Source: an uncultured Coriobacteriaceae bacterium (GTDB taxonomy: Bacteria; Actinomycetota; Coriobacteriia; Coriobacteriales; Eggerthellaceae). From it: 23,126 bases of DNA. Made by a program: the position numbers and the translations under genes. The notes under the pieces were generated by a model, which made no database searches, was not told the origin of the DNA, and was given only the letters and a program-made list of their open reading frames with translations. The stretch covers positions 1 to 23,126 of the forward strand of contig URRZ01000023.1 in assembly GCA_900550385.1 (NCBI GenBank). The letters are read 5' to 3'. The first letter of the stretch is position 1. Every line of letters starts with the position of its first letter. Shown here piece by piece: positions 16,587 through 23,126 of the stretch.

Positions 16587-18203
16587 ATGACCGAACAGAC
16601 CAAACCGGTGCGCGTCCGCTTCGCGCCGTCCCCCACCGGCAAGCTGCACGTGGGCGGCGCCCGCACCGCCATCTACAACTGGGCGTTCGCCCGCGCCACG
16701 GGCGGGACGTTCATCCTGCGCATCGAGGACACCGATCCCGAGCGCTCCACCGACGAGAACGTCCAGGTCATCCTGAACGCCATGAAATGGCTGGGGCTGG
16801 ATTGGGACGAGGGCCCCGAGGTGGGCGGCGAGGCCGGCCCCTACTTCCAGATGCAGCGCATGGGCACCTACGCCGAGGCGCTCGAGCGCCTGAAGGAACG
16901 CGGCGCGGTGTACCCCTGCTTCTGCACGAAGGAGGAGCTGGATGCCAAGCGCGAGCGCGCCGAGAAGGAGGAGGGCGGCTACGCCGGCTACGACCGCACC
17001 TGCCGCGACATCGATCCCGCCGAAGCCGCCCGCCGCATCGAAGCGGGCGAGCCCCACGTGTGGCGCCTGAAGGTGCCCCTGGAGCACGGCCCCATCGAGT
17101 TCGACGACGCCGTGTACGGGCACGTCAGCTTCCCCGCCGACGTCATGGACGACATGATCGTCGTGCGCACCGACGGCAGCCCCACCTACAACTTCGCGGT
17201 CGTGTGCGACGACGCCAACATGGGAGTCACCCACGTCATCCGCGGCGACGACCACCTGTCCAACACCCCGCGCCAGATCCTCATCTACGAGGCGCTGGGC
17301 TACGACGTGCCGCAGTTCGCGCATCTGTCGATGATCTTGGGCCCCGACGGCAAGAAGCTCTCCAAGCGCCACGGCGCGGCCAGCGTGGAGGACTTCCGCG
17401 ACCGCGGCTACCTGCCCGACGCGATGGTGAACTTCCTGGCGCTTCTGGGCTGGTCGCTTGACGGCGAAACCACGCTCATCGACCGCGAGACGCTCTGCCG
17501 CGAGTTCAGCCTGGACCGCATCACGAAGAAGGACGCCATCTTCGACGAGACGAAGCTGGCCTGGATGAACGCGCAGTACATCAAGGAGATGGGCGCGTCG
17601 GCGTGGGTTGCCGCCGCGAAGCCGTGGCTGGCGCAGGCCGTCGCCCAGGGCGGCATGGTGGCCGCCGAGGACGGCCCGGCGCGCATCGTGCCCACCGCCA
17701 ACCCCTCCGACCCCAACGCCCCGCAGCCCGAGCCGCTGGTGCCCGCCGACGAGGCCGTGGAAAGCGCGCTGGCGCTGGTGGACGAGCAGCCCGATTGGTT
17801 CGCGAAGCTCTACCCGCTGGTCGCCGAGCGCTTGAACCGCCTGGACGAGATCCCGGAGAAGCTCTCCTACCTGTTCTGGGGCGCCAACACGCGCTTGGAC
17901 GAGAAGAGCGTCCGCAAGGTCCTGCTGAAGGAAAGCGCCCGCCCCGGCGAGGCGCTGGCCGCCTGCCGCGAAGTGCTGGCCAACGAATCCGTGGTTTGGG
18001 AGTGCGCGGCCCTCGAGGGCGCCTGCCGCGAGAAGGGCGGCGCTCTGGAGATGAAGGTGAAGAACCTGCTGCAGCCTTTGCGCGTGGCCGTGTGCGGCAA
18101 CATGGTGTCGCCTCCGCTGTTCGAGAGCATCGAGCTGCTGCCCCGCGCGGACGTGCTGGCGCGCATCGACGCCGCGCTCGCCGCGATGGATGCCGCCGAA
18201 TAG
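16587..18203 (+). CDS. gltX: Glutamyl-tRNA synthetase, 538 aa
   Basis: Cytoplasmic class I aminoacyl-tRNA synthetase charging tRNA(Glu) with glutamate. The HIGH-type motif is HVGG at 21-24 in RFAPSPTGKLHVGGARTA, and the KMSKS-type motif is KLSKR at 257-261. A CFC pair near 111-113 with a later Cys in YDRTC suggests the partial zinc site seen in many bacterial enzymes. It is longer than the usual 470-500 residues because of a Pro/Ala-rich segment at about 352-391 (around PTANPSDPNAPQPEP) in the anticodon-binding half. The gene starts one base after the DUF1461 stop, with GAGGAA as ribosome binding site, and ends just before a strong terminator. Confidence 0.97.
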   Translation: MTEQTKPVRVRFAPSPTGKLHVGGARTAIYNWAFARATGGTFILRIEDTDPERSTDENVQVILNAMKWLGLDWDEGPEVGGEAGPYFQMQRMGTYAEALERLKERGAVYPCFCTKEELDAKRERAEKEEGGYAGYDRTCRDIDPAEAARRIEAGEPHVWRLKVPLEHGPIEFDDAVYGHVSFPADVMDDMIVVRTDGSPTYNFAVVCDDANMGVTHVIRGDDHLSNTPRQILIYEALGYDVPQFAHLSMILGPDGKKLSKRHGAASVEDFRDRGYLPDAMVNFLALLGWSLDGETTLIDRETLCREFSLDRITKKDAIFDETKLAWMNAQYIKEMGASAWVAAAKPWLAQAVAQGGMVAAEDGPARIVPTANPSDPNAPQPEPLVPADEAVESALALVDEQPDWFAKLYPLVAERLNRLDEIPEKLSYLFWGANTRLDEKSVRKVLLKESARPGEALAACREVLANESVVWECAALEGACREKGGALEMKVKNLLQPLRVAVCGNMVSPPLFESIELLPRADVLARIDAALAAMDAAE

Positions 18204-18211
18204 GACGCTTC

Positions 18212-18248
18212 GAAGGGCCGGCCCGATTCGACCGGCCCTTCCTCTTTT
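18212..18248 (+). terminator. Rho-independent terminator after gltX
   Basis: GAAGGGCCGG (18212-18221), a ten-base loop and CCGGCCCTTC (18232-18241) form a perfect 10-bp GC-rich stem followed by CTCTTTT. It closes the three-gene gltX operon. Only 27 bases separate it from the next gene, so that gene either relies on readthrough or has a promoter overlapping the terminator. Confidence 0.88.
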
Positions 18249-18275
18249 CCAGACCATACCGCCATTGGAGGAACG

Positions 18276-19445
18276 ATGACCGATCAAGGCAAGCCCGACC
18301 CGCAGGCCCAGCCCGTCGAAACCCAGCCGGACGACGTCCAGCCGCAGCAACCGCCGTCGCCGTACCAAGCGCCAGCCGGGACCATGCCCGCCCAGCATCC
18401 GTACGCCGCTCAAGCCCAGCAGCCTTTCCAAGGCGCTCAGGGGCAGCCGGCCTCCCAGCCGCAGCAGCCCGGGGACCCCGCCCAGCAGCCCTGCTGGCAG
18501 CAGGCCGCGGGGCAGCAGCAAACGGCGGGGCAGCAGGCGCACTACCAGCCCTATCAGCAGAACGGCTACGCTCCCCAGCCCCAAAACCCCTACGGCTACC
18601 CCTATGGAGCCTATCCGGCCGGGCAGCAGACCTACCCGGGGATGCCCTACGCCCCCGCGCAGCCCAAGAAGAAGAAATGGCCGTGGATCCTGGGCGGCTG
18701 CCTCGTCGCCTTCTTCCTGGTGTTCGGCGGCATCGTGGGCTGCGTGTCGTGCTCGATCCTCATCGCCGAGGACGTCGCCTCCACTACGTTGGATGAGCGT
18801 TACGGCTCCGGCAGCGGCTACGACGACGTCTACACCTACGACTACGACCCCGACGAGTACTTCTTCGACGGCTACAGCGCAGACGTGCTGATGGATTCCT
18901 TCGAGGTGCAGCGCGGCGCCGTCGAGAACGGCTCGGGCGGCAAGGGCTTCTACGAGGTCGGCGAGGGCAAGGACCTCGAACCCGGTATGTACTACATCGA
19001 GGGATCCGCAACCGAGGAGAGCCAGTACAACACCTTCGATTACGAGGGCCCGGATTCCTACGAGTTCGACGACAGCGTCGTGTTCTTCGGGAACTACTTC
19101 GTGATTCTCGAGGAAGGCGATGCGTTCATCTACCAGCCCGCCGACGAAGGCCTGCGCTTCCGTCCCGTCGACCAGGCCTCCTTCGCCCCGGCCGCGCCTT
19201 ACGGAAGCGGCCTGTACCGCGTGGGGACCGACATCCCCGCGGGCACCTACGAGATCACCTCCCTCGACGTCGATTCCATGAGCTACGGCCAAGACCACGC
19301 CGCCTACGTCATGGACGACCTCGACTTCGAGGACGACTCCATCACCCAGACCAAGTACGTCGCCCCCGGCGGCAAGCAGACCGTCACCGTGGCGGACGGG
19401 GAATGGCTGGAGCTGTACGCAGCGCAGGCGGCGCCCGCAGCATAG
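18276..19445 (+). CDS. Pro/Gln-rich single-pass membrane protein with two GxYxVG-type modules, 389 aa
   Basis: Residues 1-129 are low-complexity Pro/Gln/Ala/Tyr with many QQP and PYG units, followed by KKKK (131-134) and one membrane span at about 137-160 (WILGGCLVAFFLVFGGIVGC). By the positive-inside rule the Pro-rich part is cytoplasmic and the C-terminus outside. The outer part is very acidic and Tyr-rich up to about 210, then carries two similar beta modules, FYEVGEGKDLEPGMYYI from 225 and LYRVGTDIPAGTYEIT from 313. Such modules occur in actinobacterial surface proteins of unknown function. A strong TTGGAGGAA precedes the ATG. Function unknown; a cell-envelope sensing or scaffold role is speculative. 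Confidence 0.78.
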   Translation: MTDQGKPDPQAQPVETQPDDVQPQQPPSPYQAPAGTMPAQHPYAAQAQQPFQGAQGQPASQPQQPGDPAQQPCWQQAAGQQQTAGQQAHYQPYQQNGYAPQPQNPYGYPYGAYPAGQQTYPGMPYAPAQPKKKKWPWILGGCLVAFFLVFGGIVGCVSCSILIAEDVASTTLDERYGSGSGYDDVYTYDYDPDEYFFDGYSADVLMDSFEVQRGAVENGSGGKGFYEVGEGKDLEPGMYYIEGSATEESQYNTFDYEGPDSYEFDDSVVFFGNYFVILEEGDAFIYQPADEGLRFRPVDQASFAPAAPYGSGLYRVGTDIPAGTYEITSLDVDSMSYGQDHAAYVMDDLDFEDDSITQTKYVAPGGKQTVTVADGEWLELYAAQAAPAA

Positions 19446-19521
19446 CCGTCGCACGGACCCCTCGCCGGAACGGGGTTCGCCGCCATCCCGAAACGAAGGA
19501 CCGAGCAGAAAAGGAGCGCCC

Positions 19522-19929
19522 ATGGTCCCCGAGCATCCCACGCTGGAGCAGCTAGAAGCAGAATTCAACAACGACCGCTTCGCCACCGTGTCCGCCGGCT
19601 GCCGCATCGTCGAAGGCGACAAGGGGCACGCCGTGTGCGAGATGGAGATAACCGGAAACCACCGCAACGCCATGGACAACGTCATGGGCGGCGCCATCTT
19701 CACGCTGGCCGACTTCTCGCTGGCCATCGCCAGCAACGTGGGGCAGCCGCCGACGGTCTCGGTGAGCCACTCCATCGACTTCTTCCGCGCATCCAAGGGA
19801 TCCAAGCTCATCGCCACGTGCCGCTGCGACAAGGCCGGGGGCCGCCTGGCGTTCTTCACCGTGGACGTGAAGGACGATCTCGGCAAGGACATCGCGAAGA
19901 TGACCGCCGTCAGCGCCCGCGTCGGCTAA
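19522..19929 (+). CDS. PaaI-type hotdog thioesterase, 135 aa
   Basis: Small acyl-CoA thioesterase of the PaaI/YdiI hotdog superfamily, expected to act as a soluble oligomer hydrolysing acyl- or aryl-CoA thioesters. The hotdog helix is seen in NVMGGAIFTLADFSLAIAS (53-71), with the conserved acidic residue at D64. The usual HGG is MGG here (M55), a variant also known in related PaaI-like proteins, so the substrate should not be guessed. Length is normal. AAAAGGAG lies before the ATG at 19522. Its TAA (19927-19929) overlaps the stop codon of the convergent dipeptidase gene. Confidence 0.85.
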   Translation: MVPEHPTLEQLEAEFNNDRFATVSAGCRIVEGDKGHAVCEMEITGNHRNAMDNVMGGAIFTLADFSLAIASNVGQPPTVSVSHSIDFFRASKGSKLIATCRCDKAGGRLAFFTVDVKDDLGKDIAKMTAVSARVG

Positions 19930-20996
19930 CGGGCCTCGAAGGAACCGAAGAACCTGGCGGCGTTGCCCCAAAGCGCCTTCCCGGCGATATCGCCGCCGAA
20001 CTCACGCGCCAGCAGCGCATGCAGGTCCGCGACCTTATCGCAGGGATCGAGCCATGCGGGGACGTCGGAGCCGTCGTAGTCGCTGCCCAGCGCCAGCGCG
20101 TCCTCGCCGGCGACCGACAGGATGCGGTCGGCGTGGCGCAGCACGTCGTCCGGCGCGGCCTCCCGCCCCGCATCGGTCAGGAACCCGTTGAAGTAGTTCA
20201 ACCCCACGACCCCGCCCCTCACAGCGATCTCCCGCAGCTGCCAATCCTCTAGGTTGCGCGGATGGCCGCAGACAGCGCGCGCGTTGGAATGGGAGCACGC
20301 AAAAGGGCGCTCGGCAACGTTCAGGAGGTCCCTGAAACCCGCATCGTTCAAATGCGATGCGTCCACGACAATCCCGGCCGACTCCAATGCGCCGACGACG
20401 GCGCGCCCGAACGGGGCGAGCCCCCGGTCGGTATCGCTGCCGCTGCCGATGGCGTTCTCGCCGTTCCAGGTGAGCGTCGCCATGCGCACGCCCGATGCCG
20501 CCATCTCGGCGATCCTCGAGCGCGCGGTCCCGTCGTCCTCCAGGAAGGACAGGCCCTCGACGGTCAGGATCCCGGCGGACTTGCCCTCCGAGAACGCACG
20601 CTCGGTGCCTTGCGGGCCCGCGACCTGCTCTAACGAACCCGAGCAACGGAGAAGCTCCGACTTCCAGTAATCCCGGACGCGCTTGAAGATCGACCAAGCC
20701 GCTTCGCCGCGCACTTCGTCGGGGACGAAGACGGCGAAGCATTGGCACCAATCGAAGCCATCCATGTGCTTCAGGCAAACATGGGCGTCGTTGTCGTCGA
20801 GGCGGCTCATCCGCGCGCGCGGCACATCGCGATCGTGCTCGTAGAACCCGCCGGGGACCGATGGATCCGCCGAAAGGCACAGCCTGTCGAGCGTATCGCA
20901 ATGCAGGTCGAACACACGCAGGCGGCTCTCCCCCGTCGTTTCCGAAAACCCACGGCCATCAACTTCATTCAGCGTCGCACGCATGCCCGCATCCAT
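19926..20996 (-). CDS. Membrane dipeptidase-type (peptidase M19) metallo-dipeptidase, 356 aa
   Basis: Zinc dipeptidase of the renal/membrane dipeptidase family, TIM-barrel type, hydrolysing dipeptides. Metal ligands fit H32 and D34 in DLHCDTL, the bridging E147 in TVEGLSF, H215 in VDASHLND and H236 in CSHSNARAV; GSDYDG at 304-309 is the usual C-terminal active-site segment. No signal peptide is seen, so the enzyme is probably cytoplasmic. I take the ATG ending at 20996, two bases after the transporter stop; the ATG ending at 20984 is an alternative with GAGGAT better placed. The head-to-tail spacing with the transporter suggests coupled expression, perhaps uptake or export of small molecules with peptide turnover, but this is inference. 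Confidence 0.92.
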   Translation of the reverse strand: MDAGMRATLNEVDGRGFSETTGESRLRVFDLHCDTLDRLCLSADPSVPGGFYEHDRDVPRARMSRLDDNDAHVCLKHMDGFDWCQCFAVFVPDEVRGEAAWSIFKRVRDYWKSELLRCSGSLEQVAGPQGTERAFSEGKSAGILTVEGLSFLEDDGTARSRIAEMAASGVRMATLTWNGENAIGSGSDTDRGLAPFGRAVVGALESAGIVVDASHLNDAGFRDLLNVAERPFACSHSNARAVCGHPRNLEDWQLREIAVRGGVVGLNYFNGFLTDAGREAAPDDVLRHADRILSVAGEDALALGSDYDGSDVPAWLDPCDKVADLHALLAREFGGDIAGKALWGNAARFFGSFEAR

Positions 20997-20998
20997 CC

Positions 20999-21964
20999 TC
21001 ACTCGTCCTTGCCCGACAGCGTCACCAGAAACACCATCGCGACCATCAGCACCAATCCCAGCCAATCCGCCCATGTGAACATCGTGCCCAACCACAGCGC
21101 GGATAAGATCATCGCGCTTCCCGGCTCGACGGTGCCCAGCAGGCCGCCCTTCACGGAGCCCACGACCGCGACGCCGTGCAGGTACAGCCCGAACGCCGCC
21201 AGCGTGCCCACGAGCACTATCGCCGCCAGCACGGCTATGCCGTCGATCCCGAGGGCAGGGATGGCGGGCGGCACGCCGAACACGCCGCCGCACAGCCAGA
21301 TCGCCGCGGCGGCGACCCCGCCGATGAGCATGCCCGTCCCGGTGACCAGAAGGCTCCCCCAGCGCTCGAACAGGCGCCTGGGGTACATGATGTAGAGGGT
21401 GCAGGAGAGCGCGTTGGCCAAGCCCCACGCCAATCCGACCGGGGGGATCATCAGCGCGGAGGGGTTCCCCTTCGTCGCGATAAGCCAGGTGGCGGCAAGG
21501 GCCAGCGCCAGGCCGCCAAGCTCCATAGCGCGCGGCGCGCGGCGCATCATAAGGCAGGTCGTCGCCACTATGAACACGGTGTTCAGGCTTTGGAGCACCG
21601 TCGCCGTCCCAGCGTTGGTGGCGTTGACCGACGCGGTGTAGGTGTACTGGCACAGGAACAGGCCCGCAACCCCGAAGAACGCGAGCCCGGCCAGCGAGCG
21701 CCGATCGCCGACGAGCCGTCGCAGGCGATCCCTCTGCATCGCAACGAGGATCGCCATGAACAGGATCCCCGACCCCAGCATCCGAACCCACGTGATGAAC
21801 AGGGGGTCGATGTCGTAATGGGCGTAGAGGTACTGCGCGCAGGCGCCCGAGAAGCCCCACATGGCGCCGCCCGCGACAGCGCACAGCACCCCCCTCCAGA
21901 ACCTCCTGCGGAAGAACGCGCGGCCGGATGCGATGCCCTGGCCGCCTGCTGCGCCGCCGGTCAC
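20999..21964 (-). CDS. EamA-family (DMT superfamily) transporter, 321 aa
   Basis: Inner-membrane carrier of the drug/metabolite transporter superfamily with about ten hydrophobic segments in two EamA repeats. The first repeat begins near WRGVLCAVAGGAMWGFSGA, the second near PPVGLAWGLANALSCTLYI. The family signature near the end of the second repeat is seen in LLGTVEPGSAMILSALWLG. Substrates vary widely (amino acids, nucleotides, drugs) and cannot be read from sequence. The start is a GTG ending at 21964 that shares bases with the mfd stop (GTGA); GGAGG lies about seven bases upstream. It ends two bases before the dipeptidase ATG. Confidence 0.9.
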   Translation of the reverse strand: MTGGAAGGQGIASGRAFFRRRFWRGVLCAVAGGAMWGFSGACAQYLYAHYDIDPLFITWVRMLGSGILFMAILVAMQRDRLRRLVGDRRSLAGLAFFGVAGLFLCQYTYTASVNATNAGTATVLQSLNTVFIVATTCLMMRRAPRAMELGGLALALAATWLIATKGNPSALMIPPVGLAWGLANALSCTLYIMYPRRLFERWGSLLVTGTGMLIGGVAAAAIWLCGGVFGVPPAIPALGIDGIAVLAAIVLVGTLAAFGLYLHGVAVVGSVKGGLLGTVEPGSAMILSALWLGTMFTWADWLGLVLMVAMVFLVTLSGKDE

Positions 21965-23126
21965 TTGCCCCCCTCCACCAGCTCTTCCAGGAACTCCCCC
22001 ACCGGGCGCAGCAGCGAGTCCCCCTCTTCCAGCTTGAAATGGCGCACCGGGAGGGTCAGCTTGCGCTTGTCGGCCAGGTAGCGCCCGCCGGAGCGGCGCA
22101 GCGAGGTCATCTTCGCCTTGGGGATGTCGATCGGCTCGACGATCAGCCGCCCGCCGACCACCGACACCGTCTTGATGCGATGCTCGGACGCGTACGCCTT
22201 GATGCGCGCCTTCTCCAGCAGGGCCCTCGCCGCGGGCGGCATGTCGGGGCGCTTCGCAAGCAGGTCGCGCTCCACCTCCTCGACGGCGGAGGGGGTCGCG
22301 GCGCAGGCGATCTTGCGGTACCACAGCACGCGCTCGTCAGCTGCGGGGATGTAGTCCTCGGGAAGGTAGGTGTGGCCGGGGATGTTCACGGTGATGTCCG
22401 AGAGCGCGGGCGGCAGCGAGTCGGCGGCCTTCAGGTCGCCCTCGCGCGTGGCGCTGACCGCCTGCGCGAGCATCTGCGCGAACAGGTCGAAGCCCACCGC
22501 GCTCATGTTGCCGGACTGCTCGGCGCCCAGAAGGCTGCCCGCCCCGCGGATCTCAAGGTCGCGCATGGCGATGCGCATGCCGCTGCCCAGGTCCGTGTGC
22601 TCGTCGAGCGCCGTAAGGCGCGCCTGGGCCTCCTCGGTCAGGCTCACCTTCTCGGGGAACATGAAGAACGCGTAGGCCTGCGCGGAGGAGCGGCCCACGC
22701 GGCCCTTCAGCTGGTACATCTGCGCCAAGCCCAGACGCTGCGAGCCCTCGATGATCAGCGTGTTGGTGTGGGGGTTGTCGATGCCGCTCTCGATGATGGT
22801 GGTGGCCACCAGCACGTCCAGCTGGCCCGCCGAGAAGTCCTCCATGACGCGCTCCAGCTCCTCGCGGCTCATCTGGCCGTGGGCGACGCCCACGCGCGCC
22901 TCGCCGGCGGCGGTCTGGACGCGCCGGACCGCCTCGTCGATGGAGCGGACCCGGTTGCTGACGTAGTAGACCTGCCCGCCGCGCGCGAGCTCGCGCCTGA
23001 TGGCCGCGCTCACCAGATCGGGATCCCATTCGCCGACATGGACCTCCACCGGGCGGCGGTCGTCGGGCGGGGTGAGGATCAGGCTCATGTCGCGCACGCC
23101 CGAAAGCGACATCTGCATCGTGCGCG
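21961..23126 (-). CDS. mfd: Transcription-repair coupling factor Mfd, C-terminal 388 aa (5' end outside window)
   Basis: Mfd pushes RNA polymerase off DNA lesions and recruits the UvrA excision machinery. The visible part begins inside the first-helicase-domain end (RTMQMSLSGVRDMSLI). It holds the second helicase domain with VSNRVRSIDEAV, TTIIESGIDNP and QLKGRVGRS (motif VI), then the region LEIRGAGSLLGAEQSG, and the C-terminal TRCF regulatory domain through the TGA at 21961-21963. These segments are nearly diagnostic of Mfd; RecG lacks this C-terminal arrangement. A normal protein has about 1100-1200 residues, so roughly two thirds lie beyond 23126. The stop overlaps the GTG of the transporter gene. 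Confidence 0.96.
   Translation of the reverse strand, partial: RTMQMSLSGVRDMSLILTPPDDRRPVEVHVGEWDPDLVSAAIRRELARGGQVYYVSNRVRSIDEAVRRVQTAAGEARVGVAHGQMSREELERVMEDFSAGQLDVLVATTIIESGIDNPHTNTLIIEGSQRLGLAQMYQLKGRVGRSSAQAYAFFMFPEKVSLTEEAQARLTALDEHTDLGSGMRIAMRDLEIRGAGSLLGAEQSGNMSAVGFDLFAQMLAQAVSATREGDLKAADSLPPALSDITVNIPGHTYLPEDYIPAADERVLWYRKIACAATPSAVEEVERDLLAKRPDMPPAARALLEKARIKAYASEHRIKTVSVVGGRLIVEPIDIPKAKMTSLRRSGGRYLADKRKLTLPVRHFKLEEGDSLLRPVGEFLEELVEGGK

Noticed and set aside
16548..19892. A 1114-codon open frame on the minus strand across gltX and its neighbours
   Set aside because: It is antisense to well-supported genes, is rich in Val/Ala/Gly/His/Arg runs and shows no domain; it is a by-product of high GC.
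1..23126. CRISPR arrays, tRNA or rRNA genes
   Set aside because: No regularly spaced direct repeats and no tRNA or rRNA-like stretches were seen on either strand.

Overview
The window looks like chromosome from a high-GC gut actinobacterium of the class Coriobacteriia, most likely the Eggerthella/Gordonibacter group. The basis is the Coriobacteriia-like housekeeping proteins (GltX, Mfd, a DUF1461 membrane protein), the IS1249-type transposase of the IS256 family, strong GGAGG-type ribosome binding sites and GC-rich codon use on the right side. The genus is an inference; the window has no rRNA, tRNA or species marker.

The left half (about 1-12,600, all minus strand) is an accessory island with visibly lower and uneven GC. 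It reads right to left. A promoter near 12,550 drives a leader holding a tiny ORF with a nine-G tract. Then come four tightly coupled genes: a large SNF2-type helicase, a DUF4391 protein, a type III-like methyltransferase (mod) broken by a frameshift exactly at its AdoMet motif, and a type III restriction subunit (res). Behind these lie four poorly known genes on the same strand: a 139-aa protein, a protein with BspA-like leucine-rich repeats, a 61-aa acidic protein and a 245-aa protein. In concept Mod marks DNA, Res cuts unmarked DNA, and the helicase and DUF4391 proteins are accessory. As read here Mod is off, so the locus is probably inactive or in an off state.

The junction (about 12,580-14,290) holds a divergent promoter region and a 41-codon gene for an amphipathic, basic-tailed peptide. 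A complete IS1249-like element with 25-bp terminal inverted repeats and a perfect 8-bp target duplication has cut this gene after its first 11 bases. The peptide gene has a hairpin over its ribosome binding site, a strong inverted repeat over its stop codon and a convergent promoter-like site, an arrangement resembling a type I toxin-antitoxin locus.

The right half (14,444-23,126) is core-like and GC-rich. On the plus strand: an ATP-grasp protein of the glutathionylspermidine synthase family, a DUF1461 membrane protein and gltX form an operon ending at a terminator, followed by a Pro/Gln-rich single-pass membrane protein and a hotdog thioesterase. On the minus strand, converging on these, lie mfd (5' end outside the window), an EamA transporter and an M19 dipeptidase, with overlapping or nearly touching ends.
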